Part shown: positions 9,441 to 16,376 of the stretch, one piece after another
Position numbering within the stretch: the stretch's first letter is position 1
Layout: the number at the start of each line of letters is the position of its first letter
Assembly: GCA_001897525.1 (NCBI GenBank)
Contig: MKTB01000017.1
Span: forward strand, 452,869-516,868
Direction: 5' to 3'
Length of the DNA stretch: 64,000 nt
Origin: Bacteroidetes bacterium 43-16
GTDB taxonomy: Bacteria; Bacteroidota; Bacteroidia; Chitinophagales; Chitinophagaceae
Notes under the pieces: generated by a model
What the model saw: the letters and a program-made list of their open reading frames with translations, nothing else
Database searches by the model: none
Told to the model about the DNA's origin: nothing
Program-made: the position numbers and the translations under genes

Positions 9441-10094
9441 TTATAAGGTGCCGATAATCTTTTTAGCGGCCTGCAATGCCAGACCCGGATTGCCAGCTTC
9501 AATATGTTTCAGCAGGTCCTCATGTATGGCTTGCGATTGGGTAAAGGGTATGGTGCCTGTATAGGCCTGCGAAAAAAAACGGGTTACGTGGATGGACAGG
9601 GTTTTATACAGTTCAGCCAGGATGGTATTGCCACAGCTTTCAGCAATATTGGTATGGAAGGCGATGTCCGCTTCAATACAGGCATTCAACTGACCGGCTT
9701 GAGCCTGTTTCCATCTTTCTTTCAGGTTTTTGGTCATAGCCCGCAGGTGCTTGGTAGTACGGTGCTGGCAGGCTTTTTCAATAATCTGTAATTCCAGGAT
9801 CTGGCGTACTTCAAATACCTCCGCAAAATCGGCATCGCTGATTTTTTCATCCAGGGCGGTATGCCCGGTAAGGCTGATCACAAAAGTGCCCAGGCCTTGC
9901 TGTACATGTACAAAACCAGATTGGGCCAGGTTTTTAATGGCCTCACGGATGGTAGAGCGACCTACACCAAATTTCTCCATTAATTCAGGCTCCGTAGGCA
10001 GTTTGCTGTCAAGGGCCAGTACACCGCTTTTAATGCGGTGCTTTAAGGTGTCGGCCACATCCTGGGCCAGGGATTTTCTTTGAATCGGTTGCAT
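9441..10094 (-). CDS. GntR-family regulator, FadR/FCD subfamily
   Basis: 217 residues. An N-terminal winged helix-turn-helix (about residues 8-72) has the GntR signature LPTEPELMEKFGVGRSTIRE followed by the wing QQGLGTFV. The C-terminal all-helical FCD ligand domain (about 85-215) contains EADIAFHTNIA and AIHEDLLKHIEAG, whose Asp and His residues usually bind a metal near the ligand pocket. Such proteins are repressors released by an organic acid or other small effector. It lies just upstream of the MFS exporter on the same strand; each gene has its own copy of a 17-bp dyad at its 5' end, indicating autoregulation and control of export. Confidence 0.9.
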   Translation of the reverse strand: MQPIQRKSLAQDVADTLKHRIKSGVLALDSKLPTEPELMEKFGVGRSTIREAIKNLAQSGFVHVQQGLGTFVISLTGHTALDEKISDADFAEVFEVRQILELQIIEKACQHRTTKHLRAMTKNLKERWKQAQAGQLNACIEADIAFHTNIAESCGNTILAELYKTLSIHVTRFFSQAYTGTIPFTQSQAIHEDLLKHIEAGNPGLALQAAKKIIGTL

Positions 10095-10106
10095 AGAATT
10101 TTGTTA

Positions 10107-10123
10107 CATCATATCATCAGATG
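10107..10123. promoter_or_regulatory. Operator-like site over the GntR transcription start
   Basis: CATCATATCATCAGATG, the partner of the site at 9404-9420. It lies 13 bases from the gntR ATG and 4 bases downstream of the predicted -7 element, covering the expected transcription start, as expected for autorepression. Confidence 0.6.
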
Positions 10124-10127
10124 TTTG

Positions 10128-10160
10128 CAAAAGTAATAATTATTGGTAGTTTGTCGCAAA
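10128..10160 (-). promoter_or_regulatory. Bacteroidota-type promoter of gntR
   Basis: On the minus strand, TTTG (10157-10160) is followed after 21 bases by TACTTTTG (10128-10135), matching the TTTG / TAnnTTTG housekeeping promoter of Bacteroidota. Confidence 0.55.
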
Positions 10161-10316
10161 TAAAATTTTAAGCGGCTTGTGGCTGGTATCAAAAGGATAT
10201 GGCTGTGCACGAGTATGTTTACGGATTGTATCAGGTTTTGGTATGAGTTAACTGGACTATTAGGGTTGATTACTTATGGCGTTTATATTTAGGTGTAGTG
10301 TGTTTTCATTTTTATT
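10161..10316. other. Intergenic, no feature seen
   Basis: Region between the gntR promoter and the 16-bp direct repeat that opens the hairpin-rich unit. I see no gene or clear structure in it. Confidence 0.4.
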
Positions 10317-10318
10317 AC

Positions 10319-10416
10319 TTAACATAATATAAATTATAGGACAAATCGGTGGCTGCGTTTTGGCCGGACAGTTAATGCAGCCCAGTGCCGTTTGTCCTAT
10401 AACAATATTATGTTAA
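10319..10416. repeat. 98-bp long imperfect hairpin
   Basis: Left arm 10319-10345 pairs with right arm 10391-10416 (TTAACATAATAT and TATAGGACAAA blocks), and inner blocks CGG/CCG and GGCTGC/GCAGCC pair with bulged bases, leaving a 20-base tip. The block TTTGTCCTATAA of the right arm recurs at 10479-10490. I see no promoter or gene inside it. Confidence 0.55.
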
Positions 10417-10560
10417 ATAATGTATCAGCTTTTGTACTGCTATTGAGCTTTTGATTTTCGATCAGTTCGGCTTTTCGGTTTGTCCTATAATTAGTCGTTA
10501 TGTCTGCGGCTCCGCTTTAAGGCGGAGCCTTGCCCTTGCGGGTAAATAGCCGTAAAGGCA

Positions 10561-10641
10561 GGCGCTTCATGGGCTGGTAAAAATTCCTGTGTCGAACTGA
10601 AAACTTACACAGGAAGTTTTTACTGCACCCATGTTCACGCC
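10561..10641. repeat. 81-bp long imperfect hairpin
   Basis: Four paired blocks in order: GGCG/CGCC, CATGGG/CCCATG, GTAAAAA/TTTTTAC and TTCCTGTGT/ACACAGGAA, separated by small unequal bulges and closed by a 14-base loop (10593-10606). This is far beyond a simple terminator and has no T-run. Confidence 0.6.
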
Positions 10642-10713
10642 GTATTTATAGTGTCTTTAAAATTTTTGCCTTTTTGCCAACGCTTCTTTTTTCTCTTTTT
10701 TTATGGTCGCTCG

Positions 10714-10862
10714 CTGGCCTGTAAAAATGCAATATGCTTGTAGGTCTTTAATTGCATTTTTCCAGTCGGACGCTCGCGGAGTTGGTTTATTATCCACTTT
10801 TTGCTTGTCCAAAAAGTGGAGCAAAAAAGACCCCGGAAATCGGTTGCCGGGGCGATTTCCGG
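10714..10862. repeat. Cluster of three hairpins
   Basis: AAAAATGCAAT (10723-10733) pairs with ATTGCATTTTT (10751-10761), with CTGG/CCAG outside. TCCACTTTTTG (10793-10803) pairs with CAAAAAGTGGA (10810-10820). CCGGAAATCG (10833-10842) pairs with CGATTTCCGG (10853-10862). All three are perfect over 10-11 bp within 150 bp. Confidence 0.6.
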
Positions 10863-10935
10863 AGGGAATATCTATTGAGCGGTGTGCTTGGCAAATCAAC
10901 TGTGGAATATAATTGCCTGACGGACGCAGGCGGTT

Positions 10936-11370
10936 TCACAGCTCAATAACGGCATCCAGCATGTAATGGCTAAGCGTTTCGATGGCTTTGGTAAATACTT
11001 TGATCTGCCAGGTTGAAAAATGGCGCAATGCTCCGGGCTGTTCGTTAGCCAGAAATATATTGTCGGGCGTGGTAAAAACCATGCTGGGTACCAGGTAATG
11101 CACGGGTTTTATATCGTTCATATACACGGTGAGCAGTATCAACAAATCCGGGTGCGGTGTATAATCGAAATCGCGTTGGTTGATGTAAACGCTGCGGGAT
11201 TCGTCTAAATTCAGGAAGCATAAAATGACTTCGCGCGTATCGCCATTGTTAGCTATAAATCTGATACGATCTTTTGAAACCTGCTCTGGTAGCGGTTTGT
11301 AGCCCAACTGGTTTAATTTATGGGTTAATGTGGCTTTAGCTTCCGTTTGTATATGTTCTTCCCCAGTCAT
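10936..11370 (-). CDS. Orphan protein of unknown function
   Basis: About 144 residues when started at the ATG at 11368-11370 (MTGEEHIQTEAKATL); an ATG 36 bases upstream gives a less likely Cys/Trp-rich extension. The protein is soluble, with no signal or membrane segment; recognisable stretches are VILCFLNLDESRSVYIN and HYLVPSMVF. No family recognised. It lies alone on the minus strand between the hairpin cluster and the right-hand direct repeat, so it may be the cargo of that unit. Low-GC neighbours to the right also appear to be accessory. Confidence 0.6.
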   Translation of the reverse strand: MTGEEHIQTEAKATLTHKLNQLGYKPLPEQVSKDRIRFIANNGDTREVILCFLNLDESRSVYINQRDFDYTPHPDLLILLTVYMNDIKPVHYLVPSMVFTTPDNIFLANEQPGALRHFSTWQIKVFTKAIETLSHYMLDAVIEL

Positions 11371-11596
11371 TATGCTAAAGTTCCACTTTTTTGTGCATTC
11401 CAACAATCTCTACTTAACATAATGTAAGGCGCCTACACAATCTCGATCTTTTCTCTTTGAAACCGCTCTTGCAAGGCTTTACTGTTTGCATAGCTTAGCT
11501 TTTTTGTTGGTACAAAGCAACGGCCGCCATGTATTGTTTCCTACAAAAATTGATTGTGTGTTACACCAAAACGCTTGTATTTTATGTATCTTTAGG

Positions 11597-11629
11597 TTTG
11601 CTAAATCTAATTTGAAAAAACTAAATTTG
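11597..11629 (+). promoter_or_regulatory. Bacteroidota-type promoter of XRE regulator
   Basis: TTTG (11597-11600) and TAAATTTG (11622-11629) separated by 21 bases. The predicted transcription start falls at about 11635, which bears on the choice of start codon for the gene that follows. Confidence 0.55.
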
Positions 11630-11634
11630 CTCCT

Positions 11635-12093
11635 ATGACAACACATACTGCTATGCCGAACCACAAAGTACACGAAGGCCGCAACATTAAACGCTTCCGC
11701 GAAATGCTGGGTATAAAACAAGATGCCCTTGCTGCAGATCTGGGCGATGACTGGAACCAGCAAAAGATCTCTTTGCTGGAACAAAAAGAAACCATTGATA
11801 CTCCCCTACTCCAGCAGATTTCTGCCCTATTGAAAATACCGGTGGAGGCGATCCAAAATTTTGATGAGGAACAGGCACTAAACATTATAACCAACACATT
11901 TAATGATAACTCTTGCTCAAATGGTAATGTAAATTACAATTCTACTTTCAATATTAATCCTATTGAAAAATGGGTTGAGGCTTTAGAAGAGATAAAAAAG
12001 CTAAATGAAGATAAGATTACCCTATATGAAAGGATGTTGAAGGAGAAGGATGAAATGATGGCGAGGTTGGAGAAGCTGATTAATAACAAATAA
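11635..12093 (+). CDS. XRE-family helix-turn-helix protein with coiled-coil tail
   Basis: 152 residues from the first ATG. Residues about 12-75 form an XRE/Cro-type helix-turn-helix (GRNIKRFREMLGIKQDALAADLG...ISLLEQKETID). A linker with NFDEEQALNIITNTFND is followed by a Lys/Glu-rich coiled coil (about 110-150). The HTH and linker resemble the 129-residue protein at 32301-32690, so the two are paralogues. Because the promoter predicts transcription from about 11635, and the paralogue has only four residues before HEGRN, the second ATG at 11653 (MPNHKVHEGRN) may be the true start. A terminator hairpin follows. Target unknown. Confidence 0.8.
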   Translation: MTTHTAMPNHKVHEGRNIKRFREMLGIKQDALAADLGDDWNQQKISLLEQKETIDTPLLQQISALLKIPVEAIQNFDEEQALNIITNTFNDNSCSNGNVNYNSTFNINPIEKWVEALEEIKKLNEDKITLYERMLKEKDEMMARLEKLINNK

Positions 12094-12101
12094 CTATAGT
12101 G

Positions 12102-12128
12102 AAACGAGGACTTCCTCGTTTTCTGTTT
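12102..12128 (+). terminator. Rho-independent terminator
   Basis: AAACGAGG-ACTT-CCTCGTTT followed by TCTGTTTTTTT. A near copy of the same hairpin ends the gene at 12567-13415. Confidence 0.75.
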
Positions 12129-12300
12129 TTTTCAGAAACCCTGCCTTAAATTGGGGTTTTCTTATATTAAAAATACCGTGAAAACACGCTTGTGCGAGTA
12201 GTAGTGTTTTATCAACTTTACTGTATTAATGATAAATGCTTATAAAAAGGCACAGATGTAAAAAATTGAAGTATACTATGATACAAAAAGCAAAATAACT

Positions 12301-12555
12301 ATGACACAAAAACAATTAAAAGAAGTAATGAAATTTCATCTTTCCAATTTCAATGATGAGGAGGTAGAAATTAATGATGAAACCATTCATAATACAGTCT
12401 TGAGTGACTCTGATGGTTACGGAGCTGCCAATTCTAAAGCTATTTATAGAGCTTCGATCAGATGGACAATGAAAAAAAATGCGCATCAGGATAAACCCTG
12501 GCCCACAGATTGGTTCGATAAAAGCGTTGAATACCTTTCTTCCAAAATTCTTTAA
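12301..12555 (+). CDS. Small orphan protein
   Basis: 84 residues, soluble, acidic N-terminal half (HLSNFNDEEVEINDETIHN) and a Trp/Lys-containing C-terminal half (IRWTMKKNAHQDKPWPTDWF). No family recognised. It begins with an ATG and ends 11 bases before the next gene, so the pair is likely cotranscribed. AT-rich, within the accessory block. Confidence 0.6.
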   Translation: MTQKQLKEVMKFHLSNFNDEEVEINDETIHNTVLSDSDGYGAANSKAIYRASIRWTMKKNAHQDKPWPTDWFDKSVEYLSSKIL

Positions 12556-12566
12556 ATGTAAATACA

Positions 12567-13415
12567 ATGAAAAAAATATTCTTTGTAATCATATTCTTCG
12601 CAAACTTAAAGGTATCCGGGCAAGATAAGCCTATTGCGATTGATTTAAGTACCATTAAAACTGAACTGAAACAAAATGCCATTAGTGTAGGTATCAACTA
12701 CATAAAATCACTTGATAGTCTTTTTCAACTTCAGGACATATTAGTGGCAAATAAAAATTCATTATTCCAGGTAACACCGCAATTTAATGTGCAAACAGGC
12801 ACTAGTGACGCTTTTTCGTCTATTAATGCAAAAGTAACCGGCTTGTTTATGACCTTCAGGGATACTACTATTGCTGAACAAAAAACGCCCAATACTGCCA
12901 GAGGGTTTCAAACATTTCCCATTTCTATAGGAATTGAAACAAATAACAAATTCAATATTATTAATGGGATTGTTGAAGCAGGTTGGGTTCCCTGGTACCA
13001 AACTCAAGGTAATAAAAGAACGCCTAAATGGCTAAAAAATACAAAGTTTGGCATCTTCTTACAGGGAGGCTATAAATTTGGTATTGATACAACCAATTTT
13101 ACAGCTATCGGTGGCGCAAAAGATGAGAGTAAAGAAGACGTGGACAAAGCAATTTTTAGAGCAAAATCGAGTTTCGGTTTTAATACAAATTCTCTTTTTG
13201 AATTAAGTGGAGTTGGCATCGCATTATTAGGTAATGGAGACCTTTGGTACGATTTCTTAAACAGCCAGGTTTATTATACGATTCAAGGAAAATTAAGATG
13301 CTATCTTACAAATAATAAGGATAAATATTTTGACTTCAAATATCAAAAAGGTTCTGGTGCGCCAAACTTTAACGAAGGAGATCAATATGGACTAGGATTA
13401 ACGGTAACATTCTAA
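12567..13415 (+). CDS. Secreted protein, probable outer-membrane beta-barrel, unknown
   Basis: 282 residues with a signal peptide (MKKIFFVIIFFANLKVSGQ). The mature part alternates short hydrophobic strands and turns (ISIGIETNNKFN, GIFLQGGYKFGI, AKSSFGFNTNSLF) and ends in GLGLTVTF, with a terminal Phe typical of outer-membrane barrels. No family recognised. Follows the 84-residue gene closely and ends at a hairpin (13513-13534) like that of the XRE gene. AT-rich relative to flanking core genes. Confidence 0.65.
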   Translation: MKKIFFVIIFFANLKVSGQDKPIAIDLSTIKTELKQNAISVGINYIKSLDSLFQLQDILVANKNSLFQVTPQFNVQTGTSDAFSSINAKVTGLFMTFRDTTIAEQKTPNTARGFQTFPISIGIETNNKFNIINGIVEAGWVPWYQTQGNKRTPKWLKNTKFGIFLQGGYKFGIDTTNFTAIGGAKDESKEDVDKAIFRAKSSFGFNTNSLFELSGVGIALLGNGDLWYDFLNSQVYYTIQGKLRCYLTNNKDKYFDFKYQKGSGAPNFNEGDQYGLGLTVTF

Positions 13416-13512
13416 TATTGCACATAAAAGCATCCCTGCATCTGAAACATTTTAAAACTAGGAAACATATCATTCAAAACAATCAGGTATATTTTATTTA
13501 ACTTTGAACAGC

Positions 13513-13538
13513 AAAACGGGGGCTTCCTCGTTTTGTTC
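13513..13538 (+). terminator. Rho-independent terminator-like hairpin
   Basis: AAAACGGGG-GCTT-CCTCGTTTT, extended outward by GAACA/TGTTC. Nearly the same stem-loop as at 12102-12121, so one has probably been copied from the other. Confidence 0.65.
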
Positions 13539-13564
13539 ACGTTTTATAGCACTTAAATACCATT

Positions 13565-14308
13565 ATGAGCCGACAAATAGTCTACCTGCTGACCTTAATT
13601 TTATTCGTTTCCTGTCAAAGGAATAATGAGCAACAAGAAAATCCGGGGCAGGAAAGCGCTGCTACAGATACTCTTGGTATCGTAAATAACCCTAAGAATA
13701 ACCTGAATATACAGATGAACACCTTTACAGAAATTGACAGTTCTGGTATTTTGATGTTCCCTTTATCTATGGGCGAAACCGAAAGAGAAGGCAAAAGTCG
13801 CTCTTACAAAGAAATGCCGGACAATACCTGCTGGAATATTATCTTTTATAATACCCAGACACAGGCTTATCACTTACTGAACGATAGAAAAATGCTCATT
13901 GAAAGCTATGGCTACAAATATGGTAATGCAGAAAATGCAAGTATCGCGCAGAAGAGCAATTATATTTTTTATACCATTCGCACAGATGATCTCAACAAAG
14001 ACAAAAAACTAAACAATCAAGATCCTCAGTATCTTTTTGTCTCGGACAAAATGGGTAACAATTTTAAACAATTATCACCTGCCGGGTATCATTTAAGCAA
14101 CTGGGAGTTTATAAAAAGTAGTAATAGGATCATCATGACCGTGGTAAAAGACAGCGACAAGAACAATAAATTTGACGAGGCAGACGAAATCACCACCTTT
14201 GAGATAGCGTTGGATAAAGAAAACGAAGCCCAAGAAATATTCTCAGAGGAGTTTAAGAACAATTTAAAAATACTCTTTGACAGGGACTGGAAGCGATTGA
14301 AACAATAA
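13565..14308 (+). CDS. Lipoprotein with two EF-hand-like loops
   Basis: 247 residues. N-terminal signal ends VSC (Cys about residue 18) followed by a Gln/Glu/Asn-rich tether. Two Asp/Asn-rich loops, DLNKDKKLNNQD and DSDKNNKFDEAD, have the spacing of calcium-binding EF-hand/dockerin-type loops and sit in similar contexts (about residues 145-160 and 200-215). Between them are segments resembling a beta-propeller blade (YLFVSDKMGNNFKQLSP, related in look to TolB/WD40-like sequences). Calcium binding is inference. Family not recognised. Confidence 0.7.
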   Translation: MSRQIVYLLTLILFVSCQRNNEQQENPGQESAATDTLGIVNNPKNNLNIQMNTFTEIDSSGILMFPLSMGETEREGKSRSYKEMPDNTCWNIIFYNTQTQAYHLLNDRKMLIESYGYKYGNAENASIAQKSNYIFYTIRTDDLNKDKKLNNQDPQYLFVSDKMGNNFKQLSPAGYHLSNWEFIKSSNRIIMTVVKDSDKNNKFDEADEITTFEIALDKENEAQEIFSEEFKNNLKILFDRDWKRLKQ

Positions 14309-14329
14309 GCCGCTGCTGTATTTTATTTC

Positions 14330-14400
14330 GCACCCATCACCCATCACCCACCACTCACCACTATTCACTATTCACTATTCACTATTCACTAATTCCCTAT
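14330..14400. repeat. Short tandem repeats CACCCAT / TTCACTA
   Basis: Runs of CACCCAT(C) and then several copies of ATTCACT in tandem. The same TTCACT(A/T)-type words recur at 60999-61030 and, in reverse orientation, at 62175-62415. Confidence 0.6.
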
Positions 14401-14405
14401 TCCCC

Positions 14406-14984
14406 TCACTTAACTCCCTGCAGGAAAATATAATAATAGAGTGCCAGGCACAGGATAAAGAGGATACCTAGTATAAATCCTAATATAGCTCCGGCTATTT
14501 GTATTTTTGACAATAACGGGTTTAATAACCTGTTTACTTTCTGTTCCCACTCTGCACCAGGTAAGGCGCTTATGCTGGACCGGACTTTCTCTGCGATCTT
14601 TTCATTATTGAACTCCTGCTGCGCTACCTCTTGTATTAAAGCAGGCAGTGACTCCATGATCTCTTCCATCACTACTTCTTTGGCCTGGACCATTAATTTA
14701 TCTCCCGAAAACATCGCCAGTACCGGCATTTTCTTTTGCAATTTATTATCCAGGAAAGCGCTTATCTTCTCCGAGATCATCGGCTCATAAGTTTTGATCT
14801 TTTCTGCCGCGATCATGCCTTGCAGGCCTTTGGACAGGTCTTGCTCCGCGATCATTTCGGCCGCAATATGGGAAAATTCCGTTTTCTTTTTATAAAAACC
14901 TTGTAACAGGATTACAGTGAATATCTTGAATACAATCCATGAAAGGAGGGCTGCTGCTATGGGAAATAATGCGATAAAGAACAT
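14406..14984 (-). CDS. DUF445-like membrane protein
   Basis: 192 residues with a membrane segment at each end (about 3-28 and 160-188) and a helical middle. It resembles short members of the DUF445 family (SEKISAFLDNKLQKKMPVLAMFSGD followed by a pattern of conserved Glu and Leu). These are inner-membrane proteins of unknown role. Divergent from the HD-domain gene across a 120-base gap. Confidence 0.65.
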   Translation of the reverse strand: MFFIALFPIAAALLSWIVFKIFTVILLQGFYKKKTEFSHIAAEMIAEQDLSKGLQGMIAAEKIKTYEPMISEKISAFLDNKLQKKMPVLAMFSGDKLMVQAKEVVMEEIMESLPALIQEVAQQEFNNEKIAEKVRSSISALPGAEWEQKVNRLLNPLLSKIQIAGAILGFILGILFILCLALYYYIFLQGVK

Positions 14985-15065
14985 GAATAGGCTGTTTAAA
15001 ACGCAAAAGTATCAGAAAGCAGGCAATAATGCTGCGATTTATACCCTTAATTTAAAAACAATTTC

Positions 15066-15095
15066 TTTGTGGCGCTTGATAATTCTTTAATTTTG
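15066..15095 (+). promoter_or_regulatory. Promoter of the lipid A operon
   Basis: TTTG (15066-15069) and TAATTTTG (15088-15095), 18 bases apart: a good -7 match with slightly short spacing. The predicted transcription start is within a few bases of the TTG start codon at 15108, implying a very short leader. Confidence 0.45.
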
Positions 15096-15107
15096 CCAAT
15101 TACATAA

Positions 15108-16355
15108 TTGCAGATTCAATTGTACGGCAAAATAATTAATGATCCTGTTTACGGTTTTGTTCAGTTTACTGAAAGAGAACTCATGCAGGTGATCGAGCAC
15201 CCCTGGTTCCAGAGGCTCAGAAGAATTAAGCAAATGGGCATGGCCCAGCTTGTTTATCCCGGGGCGGTGCATACGCGTTTTCACCACTCCCTGGGTGCCT
15301 GTCATTTGATGGGCATTGCCCTGGAAGGACTGCAAAGAAAAGGGGTGAGCATCTCTCCTGAGGAGACCCTCGCTGCACGTTCGGCCATTTTATTGCATGA
15401 TATAGGACACGGTCCTTTTTCCCATGCCCTGGAGCATACCCTTATTCCCGTTTCCCATGAATCTATTTCTTTAAAGATCATGGAGACCCTGAATACCCAG
15501 TTTGGGGGTACCCTTTCCGGAGCGATGGAGATCTTTAAGAATGATTACCCTACTCCATTTTTGCACCAGTTGGTGAGCAGCCAGCTCGATATGGACCGGA
15601 TGGACTACCTGAACAGGGATAGCTTCTTCTCTGGTGTGGCAGAAGGAACGATTGGTTATGACCGCATCCTTCAAATGCTTACTGTTGTGAATGGTCGCCT
15701 GATGGTGGAGGAAAAGGGCATTTATTCGGTAGAGAAATTTATTGTTGCCAGGAGGATCATGTACTGGCAGGTCTATCTGCATAAAACTGTGCTGGGTGCC
15801 GAAAAACTGGTGATCAAGATCCTGAAAAGGGCCAAAGAACTGGCCGAACAGGGCCAGCAGTTGTTTGCCACGCCTTCATTAGGATTTTTCCTGTATGAAA
15901 AACTGAAAAAAGAAGATTTTGAAAGTGATATTCATATTCTTGAAAAATTCTGTGCTATAGATGATTCAGATGTGATCTGCAGCATAAAAGAATGGAGCAA
16001 TCACCCGGATGAGATCCTGTCTCGCCTTTGCCGCATGTTTACCAACAGGAATTTGTATAAAGTAAAACTGTCTTCTGAGGAAAATACGGAACTTTATGAG
16101 CGCTACCTGGCACTGGGCCGTGAAAAAGGTCTTTTGAACGAGGAAAACCAGGAATATTTTTTATTCAGGGGCAGCACGAGCAATAATGCTTATCATGCCA
16201 CTGATGACAATATCAATATCTATATGAAAAGCGGTAGAGTGGTCGACATTTCAGGGGTCAACAACAGCTTGATCGGGAATGGTGTTTCGGGAGAAATCAA
16301 AAAGCACTACATATGTGCGATACCAGAACTAAGAATTCTATCGTTAGATAAATAA
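15108..16355 (+). CDS. HD-domain phosphohydrolase (COG1078 type)
   Basis: 415 residues. The HD metal site is visible: RFHHSLGACHLM (first His), AILLHDIGHGPFSHALEH (HD plus His) and SQLDMDRMDYLNRD (distal Asp). This arrangement is that of the dGTPase-like phosphohydrolases, which hydrolyse nucleotides; the physiological substrate is not known. The start is TTG: a stop codon lies directly upstream and no ATG is available. First gene of the HD-lpxD-lpxC/fabZ-lpxA-ABC run, an arrangement common in Bacteroidota. Confidence 0.87.
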   Translation: MQIQLYGKIINDPVYGFVQFTERELMQVIEHPWFQRLRRIKQMGMAQLVYPGAVHTRFHHSLGACHLMGIALEGLQRKGVSISPEETLAARSAILLHDIGHGPFSHALEHTLIPVSHESISLKIMETLNTQFGGTLSGAMEIFKNDYPTPFLHQLVSSQLDMDRMDYLNRDSFFSGVAEGTIGYDRILQMLTVVNGRLMVEEKGIYSVEKFIVARRIMYWQVYLHKTVLGAEKLVIKILKRAKELAEQGQQLFATPSLGFFLYEKLKKEDFESDIHILEKFCAIDDSDVICSIKEWSNHPDEILSRLCRMFTNRNLYKVKLSSEENTELYERYLALGREKGLLNEENQEYFLFRGSTSNNAYHATDDNINIYMKSGRVVDISGVNNSLIGNGVSGEIKKHYICAIPELRILSLDK

Positions 16356-16376
16356 TTTGAAATATATCAAGTCATT

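Larger units (their letters stand above)
10317..11427. mobile_element. 1.1-kb unit bounded by 16-bp direct repeats, hairpin-rich (putative cassette)
   Basis: ACTTAACATAATATAA at 10317-10332 and ACTTAACATAATGTAA at 11412-11427 are direct repeats differing at one base. The interval holds six strong hairpins on its left side (10319-10416, 10508-10529, 10561-10641, 10714-10765, 10793-10820, 10833-10862) and one orphan gene on the minus strand at its right side. The long hairpins are imperfect, with extra bases bulging on one side only, which recalls integron attC sites. No integrase or transposase is present, and the canonical attC core sequences (GTTRRRY/RYYYAAC) are not matched, so the cassette reading is inference. 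Confidence 0.4.

Noticed and set aside
10657-10899. 80-residue open frame on the minus strand within the hairpin cluster
   Set aside because: It runs through three perfect hairpins and its sequence follows their arms; no family or start context supports it.
10317-11427. Calling the unit an integron
   Set aside because: No integrase and no canonical attC core sequences; kept only as a cassette-like hypothesis.
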